From Limosilactobacillus caccae (lineage in GTDB: Bacteria > Bacillota > Bacilli > Lactobacillales > Lactobacillaceae), in the NCBI RefSeq assembly GCF_900156885.1, contig NZ_FTOY01000010.1, positions 310,001-374,000 of the forward strand: a DNA stretch of 64,000 nucleotides. The letters are read 5' to 3'. Below, in pieces: positions 57,342 to 64,000 of this stretch. A model generated the notes under the pieces. The model was not told where the DNA came from, did not search any database, and saw only the letters and a list, made by a program, of their open reading frames with translations. The translations under genes were made by a program, and so were the position numbers. The number at the start of each line of letters is the position of its first letter. Position 1 is the first letter of the stretch.

Positions 57342-58586
57342 TTAGTCATTATCCAGCCGCGAAAGGCCTAAGAAAATAATCAGGCCAATCGCAAAGAGCA
57401 CACTTAATGAAGCTGCCCCAACCGTTGACTTCCCTGTCCACTGGGTGACAAGGCCAACGATGACGGGCCCCAGGATTGCGGAAAATTTCCCTAAGATATT
57501 ATAGAAGCCGAAGAATTCGCTGCTAGCGTTCTTGGGGACCAAGCGGCCAAAGTATGACCGGCTCAATGCTTGAACACCACCCTGACTAGTACCAACGAGG
57601 ATTGCGAGAATCCAGAAATCCCGCAAGGTCTGCAAATGCAGGGCGTAGAGGCAAATAAAAAGGTAGATTACGATCCCCATTATTAAAATTTTCCGGGTAG
57701 AAAAGCGTTGCGCCAGCCACCCATACAAAATTGAAAACGGAAAGGCAATCAACTGGACCACTAAGAGGACCATCATCAGCATCGTCGTCTGAATACCAAG
57801 GTCCTTCCCAATCGCCGTGGCCATTGTAAAAATAGTATCGACCCCATCAATGTAGAAGAAGTAAGCAACCAAAAACCACGTCAACTGCCGATACTGGTTA
57901 ATGTGGTGGAGGGTCTTTTTGATCCGAACAAAGCTATCGAGCAGCGGGCTCCGCGCAGTTTGGACATAAAACTGCTGCTGCCCATGTGCTAGCAACGGCC
58001 AACCAAAGACAATCCACCACAGCGCTGCCAGGAGAAAACTAAAGCGCGCAATGTCGTAGCTATTAAGCAGGCCGCCAAAGCCATTTGTCAGTTCGGCGAT
58101 TAAAAAGATAATGAAGGCAATTACCCCACCGAGGTAGCCCATCCCATAACCGGTCGAAGAGACCTGGTCCATCTGAAAGTTATCAGCAACATCGGTCAAG
58201 AAGCTATCGTAAAACAGGTTTCCGCCAGAATAACCGATGATCGACCCAATATAAATAATTAATAAGAGCTGCCATTGCGTTGGCGGAACAACCGCTAAAC
58301 CGATCGTTAGGATAATCCCCATCCAGGTAAAGACATTTAACCACCGTTTCTTTGCACGGGGATAGTCAGCTAATGCCCCCAGGAGCGGTGCCAACACAGA
58401 AACAATCAGGGTTCCGAAACTGTTCGCATACCCCCACCAGGCGGTTGAATCGGCGGCACTTACCCCTGCCTGGTCAGCCACCGCTTTAAAATAAACTGGT
58501 AAAACAGCGGTCACAACCAAAATTCCATAACCAGAGTTAGCCCAGTCATAAAAAATCCATTGCCACTGTTGTTTTGTAAACTTCAC
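57342..58586 (-). CDS. UMF1 family MFS transporter
   Basis: The 414-residue protein begins MKFTKQQWQWIFYDWANSGY, the UMF1/Atg22-like hallmark DWANSGY, and has about 12 spans with LLGALADYPRAKKRWLNVF as loop 2-3. Atg22 relatives export amino acids from the vacuole, but bacterial substrates are unknown. The start lies 10 bases after the phosphodiesterase stop, so the two are in one operon and may handle linked substrates. Confidence 0.88.
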   Translation of the reverse strand: MKFTKQQWQWIFYDWANSGYGILVVTAVLPVYFKAVADQAGVSAADSTAWWGYANSFGTLIVSVLAPLLGALADYPRAKKRWLNVFTWMGIILTIGLAVVPPTQWQLLLIIYIGSIIGYSGGNLFYDSFLTDVADNFQMDQVSSTGYGMGYLGGVIAFIIFLIAELTNGFGGLLNSYDIARFSFLLAALWWIVFGWPLLAHGQQQFYVQTARSPLLDSFVRIKKTLHHINQYRQLTWFLVAYFFYIDGVDTIFTMATAIGKDLGIQTTMLMMVLLVVQLIAFPFSILYGWLAQRFSTRKILIMGIVIYLFICLYALHLQTLRDFWILAILVGTSQGGVQALSRSYFGRLVPKNASSEFFGFYNILGKFSAILGPVIVGLVTQWTGKSTVGAASLSVLFAIGLIIFLGLSRLDND

Positions 58587-58595
58587 AACGTCACC

Positions 58596-59888
58596 TCAGT
58601 CCTTAAAAATTTCCCGAATTGCTTGGCCAGCCGTTGGCGCAGGATAGTGTAAGCCCAACAGGCGGGCAAATGTCGGCCCTTCATCAACTAAGCGAGCGCC
58701 ATCAACAGTTGCCCCCTCCTTAACATGGGGCCCCGCAAAAATTGCCGTTGTAAAATAGTTTGGTTGCGTCGGCCCATAGCCATGAACCCCATGGTAGCGG
58801 TCATGTGTTCCCAATGATGATGGGTCAACATTTTCAACTATCGCTGGCCGGTTTACTTCGTCGGTAAAGTAGTACCCTGGCTTAGCTTCGACGAGAAAAC
58901 TACACTGCGGGTCAGCCCCGAACTTGACGGCATCTGCCCCGTCATAAATCTGCTCAACCCCTTCAACGCCAGCAATTAGCTGCTTTACGCGTCCCAGGTC
59001 AACATTTCCCCGGGTATAGACGTAGGTCTCCCCATCACAGGTCTTTGCGGTGACCCGCCAATTGTTACGGTAAGTCGTCTTCCCCGGAATTGACCGTAGC
59101 CACCCCGCCTGTTCAAACAGCATGTTTAGGTGGATCATCTTATCGACATTGATCTGGTAATGGTCACCCAAAACAACAAAGTCCGTCTCCGCATACGTGC
59201 CAGCATTCTTCGTCGCTTGAATTATTTTCGCCACCCGCCGATCGAGACGGTGGAGTGCTTGCCGCGCTTCTGCAGAACGAACGCCGTAACGGTGGCGCAT
59301 ACTATCCATATCAACCAGGTGGATTAGGGTCATATCAGGCCGCTTGTTTTCCAGGGTATCGACAGCACACGCAGTCACAAAATCGTCAAGCCATGGCTGC
59401 TTGATTCCATTGCGGAGCTTGCCGTACTTCTTATTCATTTCATAAAGGAAAAGTGGCGAGCTAGCTTTCAGGGAAACTAACACCTGGTTTGTCCAGATTC
59501 GGTTAGGAAAAATTTCTGCCAGGTTATAGTCGATCTTGCTGCCAGCAGTAACGGGCCAGAGGAAGGCGGCCGTAGTTAACCCTGCTTGCCGGGCGACGTC
59601 GTATAGGGGCGTTGCCTTCACATCCTTACGATACCAGTACCAGTCTGGTGATAACCGGCGCGGCTGGAGCTTGGTGTTGTTAACAATTCCGTGGACGGCT
59701 GGATACTGCCCGGTAATAATTGACGTGTGGGAAGGATACGTTAAGGTGGGAAAGATTCCCTGAACACGCTTCACCCACGTTCCCTTAGCGATTAGTTTGT
59801 CGAGCGTTGGTACCAGCTGCCGTTGCTCATTTAAATCGCGAAATCCCATTGAATCAAGTGAGATAACAACAAGTTTATTCTTCGTCAT
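58596..59888 (-). CDS. alkaline-phosphatase-fold phosphodiesterase (ENPP-like)
   Basis: The 430-residue protein lacks a signal peptide and has the two-metal phosphodiesterase pattern: KLVVISLDSMGFRDL (metal Asp), GIFPTLTYPSHTSIITG (nucleophile Thr in PTLTYPSHT), LIHLVDMDSMRHRYG (Asp, His), VVLGDHYQIN (Asp-His) and GTHDRYHGVHGYGP near the end. ENPP-type enzymes hydrolyse nucleotide or glycerophospho-diesters. The first gene of an operon with the UMF1 transporter, whose cargo could be its product. Confidence 0.9.
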   Translation of the reverse strand: MTKNKLVVISLDSMGFRDLNEQRQLVPTLDKLIAKGTWVKRVQGIFPTLTYPSHTSIITGQYPAVHGIVNNTKLQPRRLSPDWYWYRKDVKATPLYDVARQAGLTTAAFLWPVTAGSKIDYNLAEIFPNRIWTNQVLVSLKASSPLFLYEMNKKYGKLRNGIKQPWLDDFVTACAVDTLENKRPDMTLIHLVDMDSMRHRYGVRSAEARQALHRLDRRVAKIIQATKNAGTYAETDFVVLGDHYQINVDKMIHLNMLFEQAGWLRSIPGKTTYRNNWRVTAKTCDGETYVYTRGNVDLGRVKQLIAGVEGVEQIYDGADAVKFGADPQCSFLVEAKPGYYFTDEVNRPAIVENVDPSSLGTHDRYHGVHGYGPTQPNYFTTAIFAGPHVKEGATVDGARLVDEGPTFARLLGLHYPAPTAGQAIREIFKD

Positions 59889-60054
59889 TACTTCATCTGC
59901 TTTCTTTTAAACTTCTATTTACTATTTTATGATTAATCCCCCTAAATATCTAAGAGAATTGTCATTTTATGGGGTGATTAATTTGCTTCAAATTATTTTT
60001 TAATGTAAACTTCATAAAGTATACGTTTAACAGAGAAAATTAGAAAGGAATACG

Positions 60055-61440
60055 ATGCTTATGGAAAGTCAACCGCAGAAGGGTCACGGAGAAAAAGAGA
60101 AAACACTTGGCCTCCTCGACCTGTCAGTCTTAGGAATCGGCGCAATTATTGGTACAGGGATTTTAGTTTTAACTGGAATCGTTGCCGCAGAAGATTCGGG
60201 ACCCGCGATTGTCTTCTCCTTCCTCATTGCCGCCCTCGCTAGTGGGTTAATTGGGCTTTGTTATTCTGAATTAACTACTAGCCTCCCGAACTCCGGAAGT
60301 GCCTTTTACTATGCCTGGGTATCAATCGGAAAATTCGTTGCCTTCCTTGCCGGCTGGACCTTGATCGGGGTCTACGTCACAACTACCGCGACAGTTGCTA
60401 ACGGGTGGACCGGCTATGTCCAATCATTCTTAGAGGTTCTCGGGGTTAACCTCCCGCACCAGTTCCTAGTCAATCCTGCCGCGGGGGGGATTATCAACCT
60501 GCCAGCCGTCCTGATGATCTTCTTAATGACAATTATCCTGACACGGGGGACTAGCGAGAGTAAAGTCGTTAATAATTTCTTGGTGGGCGTTAAGATCTTC
60601 ATCATCCTGCTATTCATCGTCGTCAGCGTCCGCCACGTCAACCCGGCTAACTGGCACCCCTTCTTTCCTTATGGTTACGGGGGAATCTTCACTGGTGCTT
60701 CGGCAGTTTTCTTCTCCTTCCTCGGCTTTGACGCCCTCGCAACATCGGCAGAAGACGCCAAAAACGTCGAGAAAAATATTCCCCGGGCAATAATCTTATG
60801 TCTCGTTATTTCAACTGCCCTTTACATCCTGGTATCCCTGGTCATGACGGGAGTTGTTTCATACAAGGAGCTAAACGTATCGGAAGCAATGTCCTTCGTG
60901 CTGATCATCAAGGGACATAAGTACGTTGCGGAAATCGTCTCATTAGGGGCGGTTCTCGGGATCATGGCGGTCGTCTTCGCCTTTATCTACGCTGGCTCAA
61001 ACATTATGAAGTCAATGAGCCGCAGTGCCTTCTTACCACAAGGACTAGCAAAGACCAATGCAAAAACACAAAGTCCCAACCGGGCAATCTGGTTAATCGG
61101 GATTCTTTCAGCAATCCTCGCAGGTGAATTTGACCTTCACTACCTGGCACTGATTGCCAACATCGGTTCACTGGTCGTCTTCGCATTAATCTCCCTGATC
61201 GTCATCATCCTCCGTTACCGCTATCCTGAACTAAAGCGGCCATTTAAGGTGCCGTTTGGTAACGTCATTCCGATCTGTTCAATCCTGATCTGTATCGTCT
61301 TACTTGTCAGCATTTCCGCAACCGCCTGGTTAACATACCTCGTCTGGGTCGCGGTCGGCTTGATTGTTTACTTCGGCTACTCCTTACGACACGCCGATAA
61401 ATTTAACTTCAGTGACGAAAGTGGCATTCCGAAAAACTAA
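60055..61440 (+). CDS. APC family amino acid permease (CAT/YfnA-like)
   Basis: The 461-residue permease has 12 predicted spans and the APC start LSVLGIGAIIGTGILVLTGIVAAEDSGPA, in which the unwound GxGxxxGTGI segment binds the substrate. FLGFDALATSAEDAKNVEKN is the conserved loop of cationic amino acid transporters. Substrate is likely a branched or cationic amino acid. The ATG follows AAAGGA at short distance; ATG three codons on (MESQPQ) is possible. It is divergent from the phosphodiesterase gene and closed by a bidirectional terminator. Confidence 0.9.
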   Translation: MLMESQPQKGHGEKEKTLGLLDLSVLGIGAIIGTGILVLTGIVAAEDSGPAIVFSFLIAALASGLIGLCYSELTTSLPNSGSAFYYAWVSIGKFVAFLAGWTLIGVYVTTTATVANGWTGYVQSFLEVLGVNLPHQFLVNPAAGGIINLPAVLMIFLMTIILTRGTSESKVVNNFLVGVKIFIILLFIVVSVRHVNPANWHPFFPYGYGGIFTGASAVFFSFLGFDALATSAEDAKNVEKNIPRAIILCLVISTALYILVSLVMTGVVSYKELNVSEAMSFVLIIKGHKYVAEIVSLGAVLGIMAVVFAFIYAGSNIMKSMSRSAFLPQGLAKTNAKTQSPNRAIWLIGILSAILAGEFDLHYLALIANIGSLVVFALISLIVIILRYRYPELKRPFKVPFGNVIPICSILICIVLLVSISATAWLTYLVWVAVGLIVYFGYSLRHADKFNFSDESGIPKN

Positions 61441-61442
61441 AT

Positions 61443-61480
61443 AAAAGCGACTAGCGAAAATTTCTCGCTAGCCGCTTTTT
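61443..61480. terminator. bidirectional terminator
   Basis: AAAGCGACTAGCGA pairs with TCGCTAGCCGCTTT, T-run, between the permease and phoU. Confidence 0.88.
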
Positions 61481-61531
61481 TATTTAGTAATGTACTGACA
61501 GAACTTTTCACAGATTGTAGTTCCGCTTTAC

Positions 61532-62233
61532 CTACTTCTTTTTCAACTCCCGCTGGACCATCGTTGGGTCTGCTTTCCCAGGATTTAATTCCACCAGCTT
61601 ACCTGCCCCACTGTAAATGATCCATTCAGCCAAGTTAACGATGTGGTCGCCCGCCCGTTCTAAGTAACGGATCACTGATAAGTAGTTGCCATAGGTCTTT
61701 ACCTCCTGGCCGCCAGCAGCGAGCTCCCGCATAATTGCATCTTGTTGTTGGACATAGATCAAATCAACCTTTAAGTCCTCGTTTGCTACCTCGTATGCCT
61801 TTTGCTCATCGGTGTAAACATACGCATCCAGGACCTTTTCTAGCATCTGACGAACAAGCATCATCATCTCTTCAATCTGCTGTTCAATTGCTGGGTTGTC
61901 ATCACGCTTGCTCAAGCTAATTGCTGCCCGGGCAATATGAGCCGCGTAGTCCCCGAGCCGTTCAACATCGCTACTAGCCTTTAAGATACTAATAATCTTC
62001 CGGAAGTCACTGGCAACGGGTTGCTGAAGGGCCATTAGTTTTAAGGCCTGCTTTTCCAGGCTGACTTCTTCGTTATTAATTTTCAAGTCATTATTCAGAA
62101 CTTTTTGGGCTAGTTCCGTATCTTTTTCCGTAAACGCCTTGGTTGCCTGGTATATCTGCTCACTGGCATCAATCCCCATTTCCATAAAGTGACTTCTCAG
62201 CCGCCGTAGTTCATCATCAAATATTGCACCCAT
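61532..62233 (-). CDS. phoU: phosphate signalling regulator PhoU
   Basis: The 233-residue all-helical protein has two PhoU repeats with the metal-binding E/DxxxD motifs (ASSDVERLGDYAAHIARAAI near 85 and YLERAGDHIVNLAEWIIY near 190). It represses phosphate uptake when phosphate is plentiful by acting on the Pst complex and the sensor kinase. It is the last gene of the pst operon, 9 bases after pstB. Confidence 0.95.
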   Translation of the reverse strand: MGAIFDDELRRLRSHFMEMGIDASEQIYQATKAFTEKDTELAQKVLNNDLKINNEEVSLEKQALKLMALQQPVASDFRKIISILKASSDVERLGDYAAHIARAAISLSKRDDNPAIEQQIEEMMMLVRQMLEKVLDAYVYTDEQKAYEVANEDLKVDLIYVQQQDAIMRELAAGGQEVKTYGNYLSVIRYLERAGDHIVNLAEWIIYSGAGKLVELNPGKADPTMVQRELKKK

Positions 62234-62242
62234 ATTATCCTC

Positions 62243-62998
62243 CTAACCGAATTTCCCGCTAAGGTAATCCGCCGTCTTTTGCTCTTGGGGGTTCATAAAG
62301 ATATTAGCCGTCTTATCAAATTCAACCAGGTGTCCCTGGTGCATAAAAGCTGTCCAGTCCGCGGACCGGGATGCTTGCTGCATATTATGGGTCACCATGA
62401 TAATCGTAAACTTTTCTTTTAATTGTACTAAAGTATCCTCAATTTGCGAAGTTGATACTGGGTCAAGGGCACTGGTCGGTTCATCCATTAAGATAATTTC
62501 TGGCCGTACGGCTAACGTCCGCGCAATGCAAAGCCGCTGCTGCTGCCCCCCGGAAAGCGCCAAAGCACTCTCTTTTAACTGGTCCTTTACCTCGTCCCAT
62601 AAAGCTGCTTGGCGAAGACTTTCCTCCACCCGCTGGTCTAATACCTCTTTATTCTTCTCCCCGGCTAAGCGGAGGCCGTAAATCACGTTTTCATAAATTG
62701 ACAACGGGAAAGGAGTCGGTTGTTGGAACACCATCCCAATTTGTTGGCGGACCCGGTATACATTTACTTTCGGCTCATTAATGTTTAGGCCGTGAAAGTT
62801 AATCTCCCCCTTAACCGTCGCCACATCGTCATTCATCCGGTTAAGGCTCCGTAAAACCGTCGACTTCCCAGAACCAGACGCGCCAATCAAGGCGGTAATT
62901 TGGTTAGCAGGGAACTTCAATGACACATCATAAACGACCTGTTTTTCACCATAGAAAACTGCTAACTGCTTTGCTTCTAGTGCAACTGAATTCTGCAT
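62243..62998 (-). CDS. pstB: phosphate ABC transporter ATPase PstB
   Basis: The 251-residue protein has Walker A GASGSGKST (about 39-47), the PstB-typical LRSLNRMNDDV, signature LSGGQQQRLCIARTL, Walker B ILMDEPTSALD and VTHNMQQASR. It energises high-affinity phosphate import. Lactobacilli often carry two pstB genes; only one follows pstA here. Confidence 0.96.
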   Translation of the reverse strand: MQNSVALEAKQLAVFYGEKQVVYDVSLKFPANQITALIGASGSGKSTVLRSLNRMNDDVATVKGEINFHGLNINEPKVNVYRVRQQIGMVFQQPTPFPLSIYENVIYGLRLAGEKNKEVLDQRVEESLRQAALWDEVKDQLKESALALSGGQQQRLCIARTLAVRPEIILMDEPTSALDPVSTSQIEDTLVQLKEKFTIIMVTHNMQQASRSADWTAFMHQGHLVEFDKTANIFMNPQEQKTADYLSGKFG

Positions 62999-63009
62999 TT
63001 GCTTTCTCC

Positions 63010-63891
63010 TTATTTTGTCAACTTCTTCTTGATCAAGTAACCGAGGTAGCGGGCAACTAAATTAAATAATAGGATCGTAATGATCAACACGGCCGCTGAA
63101 CCATTCGAGACGGCCCGGGCATCCGGGACGAGTCCTTCACTGTTAACCTTCCAAATATGCACGGCGAGGGTTTCTGCCGGCCGCATTGGATTTAGAAAGC
63201 TCGCTGGACTAAAGGGATTCCAATCACCATAATCAATTGCTGGTGAGCTTTGTCCCGCGGTGTAGATCAACGCGGCTGCTTCCCCAAAAATTCGCCCGGC
63301 ACTCAAGATTGCCCCGGTGATGATCCCCGGTAGTGCTGCTGGCAAGACAATTTTGGTCGTTACCCGCCACTTTGACATTCCTAAGCCGAGACCCGCTTGC
63401 CGCTGCAAGTACGGCACTTGCCGCAGGGCATCCTCACAGCTCCGCGTTAAGATTGGTAGGTTGAGGATTGTCAACGCCAAGGCCCCCGCCAACAGTGAAA
63501 AGTCCATTCCAAACTGTAAAACAAAGACAAGGTAGCCAAAAAGGCCCACCACAACTGATGGTAATGAGCTTAAAACTTCAATTGCCAACCGCAGCAAGCC
63601 TGTCCACCGGTTATCCGGGGCATACTCACTGAGATAAATTGCGGCACACAATGCTAACGGGACTGAAACAATCATCGTTAAGACCACTAAATACAGAGAA
63701 TTAAATAGTTGGTCACGAATCCCACCACCAGCCCGGAAGGACTCCGCACTAGAAGTTAAAAAGTCCCAGGAAACATGAGGAATTCCCGTTGCTAAAATAT
63801 AGGCAAGCAGACTCAAAATCACTAAACCCACGATTCCCGCCAAGGTTAGGATTATCCCCGTTGCTAATTTATCAACTTTTTCTGGATGCAT
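63010..63891 (-). CDS. pstA: phosphate ABC transporter permease PstA
   Basis: The 293-residue permease has six predicted spans and the family signature GGGIRDQLFNSLYLVVL, with the EAA-type loop LRQVPYLQRQAGLGLGMSKW for PstB contact. Its ATG overlaps the stop of pstC by one base, so the genes are translationally coupled. Confidence 0.95.
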   Translation of the reverse strand: MHPEKVDKLATGIILTLAGIVGLVILSLLAYILATGIPHVSWDFLTSSAESFRAGGGIRDQLFNSLYLVVLTMIVSVPLALCAAIYLSEYAPDNRWTGLLRLAIEVLSSLPSVVVGLFGYLVFVLQFGMDFSLLAGALALTILNLPILTRSCEDALRQVPYLQRQAGLGLGMSKWRVTTKIVLPAALPGIITGAILSAGRIFGEAAALIYTAGQSSPAIDYGDWNPFSPASFLNPMRPAETLAVHIWKVNSEGLVPDARAVSNGSAAVLIITILLFNLVARYLGYLIKKKLTK

Positions 63892-64000
63892 TAGCGCACT
63901 CCTTTCCGGCTCACTAACCGAATTAATAAGTTAAAGGCAAGCGACATTATCAGCAGGATTAACGCTAATGACCAGAGGGCGTTATTAGCCGCTGTCCCCA
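63891..64000 (-). CDS. pstC: phosphate ABC transporter permease PstC, C-terminal end
   Basis: The last 36 codons read GTAANNALWSLALILLIMSL, FNLLIRLVSRKGVR and a stop sharing a base with the pstA start. The hydrophobic final span and short basic tail are the expected end of PstC. The rest lies outside the window. Confidence 0.85.
   Translation of the reverse strand, partial: GTAANNALWSLALILLIMSLAFNLLIRLVSRKGVR

Overview
The window reads as a chromosome segment of a lactic acid bacterium, most likely Limosilactobacillus or a close Lactobacillaceae relative. This rests on the KxYKxGKxW-type signal peptides, the SEC10/PgrA-like LPQTG surface proteins, the GPH sugar carrier with a fused EIIA domain, Nramp manganese uptake, T-box-controlled tRNA synthetases and the IS types (IS3, IS1182, ISL3). 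The genus is an inference from gene content and codon use, not a measured match. I saw no rRNA, tRNA, CRISPR array or prophage module.

Layout. 0-8.1 kb: a partial isochorismatase-like gene, small membrane peptides, pepO, a minus-strand cluster mpg - MoxR ATPase - DUF2201/VWA protein - small helical protein, a YeaO-like gene, and a second small operon with a KefF/MdaB-like oxidoreductase. 8.2-20.5 kb: four Rpn-type PD-(D/E)XK nuclease loci, two on plus and two on minus, enclosing a segment with a lipoprotein, a 1144-residue LPQTG protein, a LytTR/GHKL two-component system and a zinc-ribbon membrane protein. 20.5-28.7 kb: lipoprotein, AT-rich membrane protein, a second LPQTG protein, an XRE gene without a normal start codon, nnrE, and hisS behind a T-box. 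28.7-42.6 kb: MFS transporter, LacI regulator, LysM/glucosaminidase hydrolase, ArsR regulator, a TetR-controlled ABC export operon and a large LtaS-like protein. 42.6-64 kb: IS3, a zinc alcohol dehydrogenase, mntH, a candidate sRNA, thrS with T-box, a strongly expressed 47-residue peptide, AraC regulator plus LacS-type carrier, an ISL3 nested in an IS1182 element, a UMF1 transporter with an ENPP-like phosphodiesterase, an amino acid permease, and phoU-pstB-pstA-pstC.

The most interesting system is the Rpn cluster. Every rpn gene carries, in frame inside its 3' end, a strong Shine-Dalgarno and an ATG (the MQRSLYEMD start) that would give a separate small protein. This is the architecture reported for Rpn phage-defence toxins with intragenic RpnS antitoxins. 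Downstream of the genes lie extra promoterless copies of just this 3' portion, one intact, one frameshifted and two only as short scars, with three distinct tail types shared among loci. The region looks like a cassette reservoir in which C-terminal tails/antitoxins are duplicated and swapped. One rpn gene is broken immediately after its catalytic ExQ motif by a 108-bp double-hairpin element, yet keeps its intact internal antitoxin frame.

Other points of note are a threonyl-tRNA synthetase that has lost its TGS domain and its editing-site residues, two palindromic TetR operators, a candidate C-rich small RNA upstream of the thrS region, and the nested IS structure with a perfect 8-bp target duplication that has run the IS1182 transposase frame out into the end of the sugar-carrier gene.
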